Assembly: GCF_020149915.1 (NCBI RefSeq)
Contig: NZ_CP083760.1
Coordinates: 1,240,001-1,304,000 of the forward strand
Length of the DNA stretch: 64,000 nt
Direction of reading: 5' to 3'
Origin: Candidatus Sulfidibacterium hydrothermale
GTDB lineage: Bacteria > Bacteroidota > Bacteroidia > Bacteroidales > F082
Numbering within the stretch: position 1 is the stretch's first letter; each line of letters begins with the position of its first letter. Below are positions 1 through 6,530 of the stretch, one piece after another. A program made the translations under genes and the position numbers. The notes under the pieces are model-generated. The model searched no databases. It had not been told where the DNA came from and was given only the letters and a program-made list of their open reading frames with translations.

Positions 1-6
1 AAGTTA

Positions 7-14
7 TATCTTTG
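7..14 (+). promoter_or_regulatory. -7 promoter box TATCTTTG
   Basis: TATCTTTG matches the Bacteroidota -7 consensus TAnnTTTG and lies 23 nt before the ATG of the thioredoxin-like gene. The -33 element would lie outside the window. Confidence 0.55.
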
Positions 15-37
15 CGTTTCATTTTAATCGGAATTTT

Positions 38-571
38 ATGAAAGTGCTTGTTCTTTTTGCCGGATTGTTGTTTTTGAATCCTGTGCTTTTTTCGCAGACA
101 ACAGCAAATCATGATCGTGGGTATCGGGTTCACGTGGGAGAAATGGCTCCGTCGGTGGTTTTGCCCCTGATAAATGGGGATACGGTATCGTTGCAACAGT
201 TGCGTGGAAAGGTTGTGGTGTTGCAGTTTACTGCCAGCTGGTGTTCGGTGTGCCGGAGAGAAATGCCACATCTTGAGAGTGAAATATGGCAACAGTTTAA
301 AAATAAGAACTTTATCCTTATCGGTGTGGATTATGACGAGCCGCTGGCCAAAGTGGAGGCTTTCCGCAAAGAGATGAAGGTAACTTATCCGTTTGCCCTG
401 GATCCGGGGGCCAGAATTTTTCATCATTTTGCGGTGAAAGGCGCCGGAGTTACCCGTAATGTGGTGATAGATCCTTCCGGAAAAATAGTTTTTCTTACCC
501 GTTTATACGATGTGCAGGAGTTTGAAGCCATGAAAAAGAAAATTGCTTCTTTGCTGCAGGATAATCAGTGA
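38..571 (+). CDS. TlpA-like thioredoxin-fold protein, exported
   Basis: A 177-residue envelope thioredoxin-fold protein of the TlpA/ResA/AhpC-TSA type, which typically passes electrons to periplasmic disulfides. Residues 1-19 form a signal peptide (MK, hydrophobic core, cut near FSQ-TT). The redox motif is WCSVC with Cys69 and Cys72 in the usual position after a beta strand. The segment before the strand NVVIDPSGK, where this family normally has a cis-proline, reads GAGVTR, so the cis-Pro seems replaced by Val138 or Thr139. The gene stands alone, and a 190-nt gap follows. Family placement is secure, but the physiological partner is not visible. The start ATG follows the promoter closely and gives a complete signal peptide. 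Confidence 0.85.
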   Translation: MKVLVLFAGLLFLNPVLFSQTTANHDRGYRVHVGEMAPSVVLPLINGDTVSLQQLRGKVVVLQFTASWCSVCRREMPHLESEIWQQFKNKNFILIGVDYDEPLAKVEAFRKEMKVTYPFALDPGARIFHHFAVKGAGVTRNVVIDPSGKIVFLTRLYDVQEFEAMKKKIASLLQDNQ

Positions 572-704
572 TGGTGCTTTAACGTTTTGTTAAACAGAAT
601 TATAATTATTCTGTCATCCGGATTTTCTTTAAAATCTTCTTTTTTCAAACCACTCTAAATTACATTCCTTTTTACCATATTCGTGAATTTTTGCGTTTTT
701 AGTT

Positions 705-712
705 TACATTTG
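705..712 (+). promoter_or_regulatory. -7 promoter box TACATTTG
   Basis: TACATTTG fits TAnnTTTG and lies about 50 nt before the transporter ATG at 763. No convincing -33 TTTG at 19-20 nt spacing was found, so this is a partial match. Confidence 0.45.
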
Positions 713-762
713 CGTTTCACTTTTTTGAAATAAATGAAAAAACAATAATAAAATTTACGGAT

Positions 763-2013
763 ATGGGAATTAAATTTCGGTTAACGGTCATGAACTTCCT
801 GCAGTTTTTCGTGTGGGGAGCCTGGCTGCTGTCGTTTGGAAAATATCTCGGAGCAACACTCCATTTTAGCGGTGAACAGATTGGGGCTATTTTTATGACC
901 CTGGGTATCGCGTCTTTGTTTATGCCGGGCCTGTTGGGTATTGTGGCTGACCGCTGGATTCGTCCTGATCGCCTTTATGCTATCGTACATATTTTAGGGG
1001 CCGGATTGTTATATCTTGCCGCCAAAGAATCGAGTTTCGACGGCTTATATTGGGTGATGCTGCTGTATTTGATGCTGTATATGCCGACCATTGCTTTGGA
1101 TAACACGGTGTCGTACTGTATTTTGGAAAAGAGAGGGTACGATATTGTGAAAGATTTTCCTCCCATTCGCGTGTGGGGAACCATCGGGTTTATTATCGCT
1201 GTTTGGATGATTGACCTGCTGGGATGGGGACTGAGTAACATGCAGCTTTATTTCTCTGCAGTATTTTCACTGGTGTTAGGATTATATTCGCTTACCTTGC
1301 CCGGTTGCCCGATTGAAAAGTCAACGGCAAAGAAATCGTTAACACAAGCTTTAGGATTGGATGCTTTTGTGCTGTTTAAAAACAAAAAGATGGCCATCTT
1401 TTTTATCTTTTCCATGTTGTTGGGGGCAGCCTTGCAGATTACCAACATGTGGGGCGAAGCCTTTTTGCACGATTTCGGAAAAATTGCAGCATATAAAAAT
1501 GCTTTTGCCGTTGTCCATAACGGAATTTTGATGTCGGTTTCGCAGATGTCAGAAACGTTGTTTATCCTGACCATTCCGTTCTTCCTGAAAAAATTCGGAA
1601 TCAAAAAGGTGATGCTGATGAGTATGTTTGCCTGGGTTTTCCGCTTCGGATTGTTCGGTATTGGTACACCGGAAGGCATCGGTCTGGTTTGGCTGATTCT
1701 TTCGATGATTATTTACGGGATGGCTTTCGACTTCTTTAATATTTCCGGTTCTTTGTTTGTGGAAATGGAAGCCGAACCGAAAATCAGAGCCAGTGCCCAG
1801 GGGTTGTTTATGATCATGACCAACGGAATCGGAGCCATGATCGGAGCTTATGGCAGTGGCGTGATTATTGAAATGTTTACCCACAATGGCATCCGCGACT
1901 GGCAAACCATCTGGTTTATTTTTGCCGCTTATGCATTGGTTATCGGAGTGACGTTCATGATTTTGTTTAAATACAAACATGATCCGGAAGCCATGAAAAC
2001 CATTCAGCATTAA
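763..2013 (+). CDS. MFS nucleoside:H+ symporter-like transporter
   Basis: A 416-residue polytopic inner-membrane protein with about 12 hydrophobic helices, of the usual length for the nucleoside:proton symporter branch of the major facilitator superfamily (NupG/XapB-like, Nuc_H_symport). The N-terminus MGIKFRLTVMNFLQFFVWGA, with a Trp-Gly-Ala-Trp stretch in helix 1, is typical of that branch. A loop motif GIVADRWIRPDR lies between helices 2 and 3, as in MFS proteins. It probably imports nucleosides by proton symport, although the substrate is inferred only from family resemblance. It is a single-gene unit with its own -7 box and a strong terminator immediately downstream. Confidence 0.82.
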   Translation: MGIKFRLTVMNFLQFFVWGAWLLSFGKYLGATLHFSGEQIGAIFMTLGIASLFMPGLLGIVADRWIRPDRLYAIVHILGAGLLYLAAKESSFDGLYWVMLLYLMLYMPTIALDNTVSYCILEKRGYDIVKDFPPIRVWGTIGFIIAVWMIDLLGWGLSNMQLYFSAVFSLVLGLYSLTLPGCPIEKSTAKKSLTQALGLDAFVLFKNKKMAIFFIFSMLLGAALQITNMWGEAFLHDFGKIAAYKNAFAVVHNGILMSVSQMSETLFILTIPFFLKKFGIKKVMLMSMFAWVFRFGLFGIGTPEGIGLVWLILSMIIYGMAFDFFNISGSLFVEMEAEPKIRASAQGLFMIMTNGIGAMIGAYGSGVIIEMFTHNGIRDWQTIWFIFAAYALVIGVTFMILFKYKHDPEAMKTIQH

Positions 2014-2044
2014 TAGGAATTGGTTATTGGTTGGAAATAAAAAA

Positions 2045-2076
2045 GGCCGGAAAGCGAACAGGTTTCCGGCCTTTTT
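2045..2076 (+). terminator. Rho-independent terminator
   Basis: A 9-bp stem, GGCCGGAAA (2045-2053) paired with TTTCCGGCC (2063-2071), is followed by five T. It ends the transporter transcript. Confidence 0.9.
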
Positions 2077-2206
2077 CTTTGTATGCAGTTTATGCCGCAA
2101 GGCATCTGCCCTCTGGCGGACAAACACAGATGAGATGTGGTGTGTTGGAGTCCCGTAGGGATGACTTATTCCCATTGACGCTGAATTTATTCAGATGACG
2201 GTATTC

Positions 2207-2289
2207 AACCCCGAAGGGGTTGTGGTTTTTTTGTGCTTATTTCCCTGCACTTCGTACAGGGTTATTGATGTTTAATCCCTTCGGGATTA
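2207..2289. repeat. short CGAAGGGG-type palindromes
   Basis: Three small palindromes are clustered: AACCCCGAAGGGGTT (2207-2221), CCCTGCACTTCGTACAGGG (2243-2261) and TAATCCCTTCGGGATTA (2273-2289). A related one, AATCCCGAAGGGATT, lies at 49239-49253. They look like a dispersed intergenic hairpin family. No gene is visible in 2077-2368. Confidence 0.6.
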
Positions 2290-2368
2290 GTTATAAACAC
2301 GAGATATGAATCCAACTCACTTTAAGTACTTCACACTTCAAACTTCAAGTACTTCAAATGCTAAACTC

Positions 2369-2492
2369 TTTCATCGTTTGAGCGTCCGCTCGGACGATGA
2401 ATTTCCCGGTTTCGTCTGCATTGATGTCTCCACTTTTCAAGTCCTGTCCGACTTGAAAAGAGATGCCTTTTAAGTACTTAAAGTGCCTAAAG
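2369..2492 (-). repeat. dispersed repeat family R4, copy 1
   Basis: About 125 bp that recurs inverted at 45357-45489 with only a few differences. The core is an 11-bp hairpin, CTTTTCAAGTC with GACTTGAAAAG (around 2434-2461), next to the shared string AATTTCCCG. The block is bounded by AAGTACTT and GTGCCTAAAG motifs seen in several intergenic gaps here. A reading frame across it exists but has no start context, so it is called a repeat and not a gene. Confidence 0.75.
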
Positions 2493-2560
2493 TTAGAAAT
2501 CCCAAAAAACAAAAAGACAAATGACAAAAAAATCCCAAATTCCAAAAATTAACTTCTTTT

Positions 2561-2646
2561 GTCCTTCTGAGCGTAGCGAAGAATCTATTTTAACTATTGC
2601 CAGTTTTTTGAGATCCTTCACTGCGCTGCGCTCCGTTCAGGATGAC
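2561..2646. repeat. dispersed inverted repeat family R1, copy a
   Basis: Two inverted halves, CTGAGCGTAGCGAAGAATCT and AGATCCTTCACTGCGCTGCG followed by CTCCGTTCAGGATGAC, flank an AT-rich loop. Both halves follow the pattern GTCATCCTGAACGGAG...AAGGATCT. Other copies are at 2771-2855, 37896-38002 and 45201-45292. Confidence 0.85.
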
Positions 2647-2770
2647 AATGGAAATGCGAATAAAGTATTGAAAATCAACCAATCACCAGTGACCAATGAC
2701 CAGTTAGAAATCCCAAAAAACAAAAAAACAAATCACAAAAAAATCCGAAATTCCCAAAATCAATCGGCTT

Positions 2771-2855
2771 GTCATGCTGAGCAACGCGAAGCATCTCTTT
2801 GAACAGTCGTGATTATTTTGAGATCCTTCACTTCGCTTCGCTCCGTTCAGGATGA
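2771..2855. repeat. dispersed inverted repeat family R1, copy b, split by IS110
   Basis: Same design as the 2561 copy. Its loop (around 2798-2822, ctttgaacagtcgtgatta) is nearly identical to the inverted copy at 45201-45292. The right arm breaks off at CCGTTCAGGATGA (2843-2855), where the IS110-family element begins. The missing end, AGGATGACAG, reappears at 4069-4078 beyond the element. Confidence 0.85.
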
Positions 2856-2861
2856 ACTGTG

Positions 2862-3833
2862 TTAAAAAGCAAATATTTTTTCATAATTTTCTTCGTATTT
2901 ATTCAATTTTGTTCCAATAGCATAGGCCTGTCTTAACAACTTATTTGCAATTGCAATTTTTATAACTCTTTCGGGCTTTCCTTTTTCTGATAATCTATCA
3001 TAGAGTGCTATACATTGACTATTGTGTTTTTTTGCTGACCATGAACATAAATACAATAGCTTGCGTATATATCTGTTCCCCATTTTTGTAATGTGTCCTT
3101 TTCCGTTTATACTTGTCCCTGATGAAAATATCCTGGGAACCAACCCTACGTAAGAAGATAATCTCTTAGCATTGTCAAATTTTTGAAAGTTATTGGTAAT
3201 TGCTATCAGGATGGCCGCTGTTTTTGGTCCAATACCCGGAATAGATGTCAGCGCATTAAATGTATTGGCATAATGTATTTTTATTTTTTCAAGTATTCCG
3301 GCTTCCAGTTTAGCTATTTTCAGTTTAATCGTTTTTAACAATGCTCTTAACTCACGCATTACTTTCTTGTCGCAATCAGGAAACCGGGAAAATGCTTCCA
3401 GTTGATTATGAAGCATGGTTGCCTGTTTTTGCAAACCTTCAATGGCAGAATGAATTTGCTGAACCTGCATAATCACCGGCTCATCGGGTTGCCACAAAAC
3501 GGGTTGTTCTGATTGGCCATATAAAGCGATCATCAGGGCATCTTTTTTATCCGTTTTGGCTTTTACCATTCGCATTCTTACGAAGTGTTTAATCTGCAAT
3601 GGATTAACTACGGATACTTTTACCCCTTGTTTAAAAAGAAACCGGGCTAAAAACAGATAATAAGGGCCTGTTGCTTCCATTACACAGAGATCCTCTTTAT
3701 CAATAATCTTCATAAACTTTGTAAACCCTTTGGCATCATTACTGTATTTGAAAAAAGAGAACTTTTCATCTTTTTTTTGAAAAGCAACATCAAAAGTTAA
3801 TTTTGATACATCAATTCCTATAACTTTGCACAT
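2862..3833 (-). CDS. IS110-family transposase (DEDD, Tnp_20)
   Basis: A 323-residue RNA-guided recombinase of the IS110 type. The N-terminal RuvC-like DEDD domain shows Asp8 (GIDVSK), Glu53 (VMEATGPYY), and Asp95 and Asp98 (KTDKKDA). A coiled-coil-like helical stretch follows at about 115-190. The C-terminal transposase-20 domain has the helix-hairpin-helix SIPGIGPKTAA (197-207), and Ser237/Ser238 in GLVPRIFSSGTS is the probable catalytic serine. All expected catalytic residues are present, so the protein looks active. It acts with the structured non-coding RNA encoded just upstream on the same strand. Length is normal for the family. Confidence 0.95.
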   Translation of the reverse strand: MCKVIGIDVSKLTFDVAFQKKDEKFSFFKYSNDAKGFTKFMKIIDKEDLCVMEATGPYYLFLARFLFKQGVKVSVVNPLQIKHFVRMRMVKAKTDKKDALMIALYGQSEQPVLWQPDEPVIMQVQQIHSAIEGLQKQATMLHNQLEAFSRFPDCDKKVMRELRALLKTIKLKIAKLEAGILEKIKIHYANTFNALTSIPGIGPKTAAILIAITNNFQKFDNAKRLSSYVGLVPRIFSSGTSINGKGHITKMGNRYIRKLLYLCSWSAKKHNSQCIALYDRLSEKGKPERVIKIAIANKLLRQAYAIGTKLNKYEENYEKIFAF

Positions 3834-3849
3834 GACAAGATGTTTTTAT

Positions 3850-4055
3850 CAGAAGGGATTCTACTTTGTCTTTTCAATCCTAAATACAGGCTTTCATGCC
3901 TAACGAACTGTTCAAGATTGAGTAGAAAGGAGAAAGGGACTATCATCCTGAACGGGCTTTTTTAGCCTAATGACAACCATTAGTCTTTATCTTTCTCCTT
4001 TTTCTCTTCTGATTGGTTAATAATTTTCAAACTTAACACTTCCTGTAATTATTTC
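3850..4055 (-). ncRNA. candidate bridge RNA of the IS110-family element
   Basis: Read on the minus strand, the left end folds into two successive internal-loop hairpins. Loop 1 is closed by an 11-bp stem AAAGGAGAAAG/CTTTCTCCTTT (3991-4001 with 3926-3936) plus GACTA/TAGTC, and has a central hairpin GGCT-AAAAA-AGCC (3955-3967). Its 5' side carries TGTCATTA and its 3' side CCGTTCAGGATGA, matching the left and right target flanks. Loop 2 is closed by CTACT/AGTAG and CAATC/GATTG, with a central hairpin AGGC-ATGAAA-GCCT (3888-3901). Its 5' side carries ACAGTTC and its 3' side TAGGAT, matching the element's right and left ends. This reproduces the target-binding and donor-binding loops described for the IS621 bridge RNA. 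The ends of the RNA are approximate. The folding was done by eye. Confidence 0.72.
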
Positions 4056-4061
4056 TTTTTG

Positions 4062-4069
4062 CAAACATA
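4062..4069 (-). promoter_or_regulatory. -7 box TATGTTTG at the element left end
   Basis: TATGTTTG on the minus strand fits TAnnTTTG and lies at the extreme left end, in front of the candidate bridge RNA. In the inserted state no TTTG sits 19-20 nt upstream. If right and left ends are joined through the shared TCATCCT, a TTTG from the right end (complement of 2870-2873) falls exactly 20 nt upstream, giving a full promoter. Confidence 0.6.
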
Positions 4070-4075
4070 GGATGA

Positions 4076-4214
4076 CAGTAAACGCTGTAAACTACTGAAA
4101 ATCAACAACCACCATTCACTAATCACTATTCATCCTTCCCAATGGCTAATGACCAACGTTGTCAATAATAGGGGGGTGCTTTTTCAAGCGTTTGTTTTCT
4201 GTATTGTACAGTAT
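4076..4214. other. non-coding gap after IS110 element
   Basis: This holds the rest of the interrupted R1 repeat (ggatgacagtaaacg) and AT-rich sequence with no convincing gene. The folA stop lies at its right edge. Confidence 0.5.
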
Positions 4215-4712
4215 TTATTTTCTTGTATAAATTTCAAAAGAATAGGAAAAGTCATTTTGCGGGTCATCATCCACTTTTTGGCTCTCGGTAAGTTCCCATT
4301 CGTCAGGCGAGATCTCCGGGAAAAAAGTATCAGCATCAAAATCTTTGTGAACCCGGGTGATGTATAGTTTTTGTGCATAGGGCATAAACTGCCGGTAAAT
4401 TGATCCGCCACCGATAATAAAATTCTCTTTCTCTGCGTCCATTTTTTCTATAGCTTCTTCTATCGAATAAGCCATCAAACAATGATCAATTTGTTCTCCC
4501 CGGACATCGGTAATTACCAAATTGGTTCGGTTGGGGAGCGGACGCGTTGGCAACGAATAATAGGTGCGTTTTCCCATTACCACCACATGGCCGTTGGTAA
4601 GGGCTTTAAATCGTTTTAAATCGTTTGAAATATGCCATAGCAGGTCATTATCTTTGCCAATAGCATAATTTTCTGCAATGGCTACAATGATGGATATTTT
4701 TTTGTCGGTCAT
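4215..4712 (-). CDS. folA: dihydrofolate reductase
   Basis: 165 residues. It reduces 7,8-dihydrofolate to tetrahydrofolate with NADPH in the cytoplasm, regenerating the cofactor used by thymidylate synthase. Visible features are the N-terminal strand ISIIVAIAENYAIGKDNDLLW, the substrate-pocket helix HISNDLKRFK with Asp31 at the proton-donor position, the NADPH loop VVMGKRTYYSLP, and IIGGGSIYRQFMPYA near residue 100. Length is normal for bacterial DHFR. It lies 36 nt downstream of thyA on the same strand, the classical folate/thymidylate pair, and is probably cotranscribed with it. Confidence 0.95.
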   Translation of the reverse strand: MTDKKISIIVAIAENYAIGKDNDLLWHISNDLKRFKALTNGHVVVMGKRTYYSLPTRPLPNRTNLVITDVRGEQIDHCLMAYSIEEAIEKMDAEKENFIIGGGSIYRQFMPYAQKLYITRVHKDFDADTFFPEISPDEWELTESQKVDDDPQNDFSYSFEIYTRK

Positions 4713-4748
4713 TTGCTTTTCAGTTTTAGTGGTTTTGTTTTGGTTGTT

Positions 4749-5573
4749 TTAAACCGATATCTCGCCTTTAATATGGGGATGCGGATGATAGTCTTTCAGC
4801 GTAAAGTCTTCGTATTGAAATTGAAAAATATCGTGTACTTCCGGATTCAGTTCCATAACCGGTAAAGGACGCGGTTCGCGCGAAAGTTGTAAAGCAACCT
4901 GTTCTGTATGGTTCAGATAGATATGCGCGTCGCCTAAAGTGTGAACAAAATCGCCTGGTTTTAAGTTGGTAACCTGTGCCATCATCATTGTGAGCAGCGC
5001 ATACGAAGCAATGTTGAACGGTACGCCGAGAAAGATGTCGGCGCTGCGCTGGTAAAGCTGACAAGAGAGTTTCCCGTTGGTCACATAAAACTGAAACCAG
5101 GCATGGCAGGGGGGAAGAGCCGCTTTTCCGTTGGCCACATTTTCAGCAAAACTTTTTCCGGATTCCGGCAAAACCGAAGGATTCCAGGCGGCAACGATAA
5201 TCCGGCGGCTGTCCGGATTGTTCTTAATTTGATCCACGGCAATTTTTATTTGGTCAATGCCTTCGTTGTTCCAGTTGCGCCATTGTGCTCCGTAAACTGG
5301 TCCTAAATTGCCGTTTTCGTCGGCCCAGGCATTCCAGATCTTTACGCCATGTTCCTGAAGATAGTGTACGTTGGTATCGCCTTTTAAAAACCAGAGCAAC
5401 TCATAAATAATCGACTTAAGATGCAATTTTTTTGTTGTTAATAAAGGAAAACCTTCGCTCAGGTCAAAACGCATCTGATACCCAAACACACTTTTGGTGC
5501 CTGTTCCGGTACGGTCGTTTTTTACGGTTCCGTGTTCAGATACATAACGCAGCAAGTCGAGATATTGTCTCAT
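4749..5573 (-). CDS. thyA: thymidylate synthase
   Basis: 274 residues. It methylates dUMP to dTMP using methylene-tetrahydrofolate and yields the dihydrofolate consumed by the adjacent FolA. The catalytic Cys156 is in [13 protein letters not shown], the phosphate-binding arginines are in [14 protein letters not shown] (119-132), and [20 protein letters not shown] and the C-terminal [12 protein letters not shown] are intact. The cell therefore uses the classical ThyA route. Length is close to the E. coli enzyme (264). It begins a minus-strand pair with folA. Confidence 0.97.
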   Translation of the reverse strand: MRQYLDLLRYVSEHGTVKNDRTGTGTKSVFGYQMRFDLSEGFPLLTTKKLHLKSIIYELLWFLKGDTNVHYLQEHGVKIWNAWADENGNLGPVYGAQWRNWNNEGIDQIKIAVDQIKNNPDSRRIIVAAWNPSVLPESGKSFAENVANGKAALPPCHAWFQFYVTNGKLSCQLYQRSADIFLGVPFNIASYALLTMMMAQVTNLKPGDFVHTLGDAHIYLNHTEQVALQLSREPRPLPVMELNPEVHDIFQFQYEDFTLKDYHPHPHIKGEISV

Positions 5574-5626
5574 ACGGTTTATTTGTTGTCAAAATATGAT
5601 TCCGGGTAACCGGAGATAAAAAGGGT

Positions 5627-6229
5627 TTAACTTTTTTCTTTTCTTCGTTTAATTTCATCGCGTATTCGCGAAGCCTCTTCATAATTTTCCTCTTCGATAG
5701 CTTTCTGGAGAAGTTCTTCCAGCTCTTCGAGCAGGTAATCTTCATAAGGGTTTGCTGATGATGGATGCGGTTCGCTTTCTGTTGTTTGAAGGTTTTCTTC
5801 TTCCTCTTCCTGATCCGGCTCTTCAATGACGATGCCTGCTTCTTCTACAATACTTTCATCGGCATAAATCGGGCAGCCAAAACGAAGAGCCAGTGCTACG
5901 GCATCCGATGTGCGACTGTCAATTTCTTTAATTTCCCCATCTTTTTCGCATACCAGTTTAGAGAAAAAAATACCTTCTTCAAATTTATTAATCACTACTT
6001 CAAGAAGATGGATTTCAAAACTGTCGGCAAAATTTTTAAAGAGATCATGTGTAAGCGGGCGTTGGGGTTTCATTTTTTCCAGAAAGATGGCAATGGCTTG
6101 TGCCTCAAAGCCTCCAATGATGATGGGCAACCGTTTGTCTTCACCCACAACACCAAGAAAAAGGGCATAAGCACCGCTTTGCGACTGGCTATACGACATG
6201 CCCGCTACAAACATTTCAACTTTTTTCAT
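5627..6229 (-). CDS. bifunctional nuclease (DUF151) domain protein with C-terminal UVR motif
   Basis: 200 residues from the ATG at 6229 (MKKVEMFVAGM), preferred over an in-frame codon 51 nt upstream because AAGGAAG lies just before it. Residues 1-135 are the bifunctional-nuclease/DUF151 domain (MSYSQSQSGAYALFLG, DSRTSDAVALALRFGCPIY). An acidic Glu/Ser linker follows at about 136-160, then a UVR motif (LLQKAIEEENYEEASRIRDE) of the kind that mediates UvrB-UvrC contact. The BFN domain plus UVR tail is a recurring Bacteroidota architecture. The role is uncertain; nuclease activity is known only for distant members, and a regulatory or DNA-repair link is inferred. It lies upstream of thyA on the same strand. 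Confidence 0.85.
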   Translation of the reverse strand: MKKVEMFVAGMSYSQSQSGAYALFLGVVGEDKRLPIIIGGFEAQAIAIFLEKMKPQRPLTHDLFKNFADSFEIHLLEVVINKFEEGIFFSKLVCEKDGEIKEIDSRTSDAVALALRFGCPIYADESIVEEAGIVIEEPDQEEEEENLQTTESEPHPSSANPYEDYLLEELEELLQKAIEEENYEEASRIRDEIKRRKEKS

Positions 6230-6469
6230 GTTTAGGCTTCCTTCATTTTTCGAGCAAATAAAATTATACAATATTCCCATATCTCCCGGTTGGTGGGTGG
6301 CACTTTTCCTGTTGTTTTTATTAACAACTTATAATCGTGTTATTTATAAACAAACTAAATTTTTCTGTAAGAATCGCTAAATCAGCCGTTAAAACTGTTT
6401 TTATCTTTTTAGATTCAAAAAATATTATGAACAATGGCGGTTTTCTCCTGTTGCATTAGTGCGAATTTT

Positions 6470-6477
6470 TATATTTG
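6470..6477 (+). promoter_or_regulatory. -7 promoter box TATATTTG
   Basis: TATATTTG with a TTG at 6451-6453 (16-nt spacing), 53 nt before the pyrophosphatase ATG. It is the only strong promoter-like string in the 300-nt gap 6230-6530, which is otherwise empty. Confidence 0.5.
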
Positions 6478-6530
6478 TACCAGTGTTCGCAAACGTTTTA
6501 AATCAGTTGTTTCAATCAAATTAAAGTCGT

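Larger units (their letters stand above)
2856..4075 (-). mobile_element. IS110-family insertion sequence, complete
   Basis: An element of about 1220 bp with no long terminal inverted repeats. The 7-bp string AGGATGA occurs at both borders (2849-2855 and 4069-4075). One copy belongs to the element and one to the target, so the exact crossover inside it cannot be set. Only about 6 nt separate the transposase stop from the border, while about 240 nt of non-coding sequence lie upstream of the gene. This long left end and short right end are the layout of the IS110 subgroup, not IS1111. The target is an R1 repeat. Confidence 0.85.

Noticed and set aside
2521-2802. Open frame through the R1 repeats
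   Set aside because: It translates repeat arms and AT-rich spacer only, with no protein-like composition.
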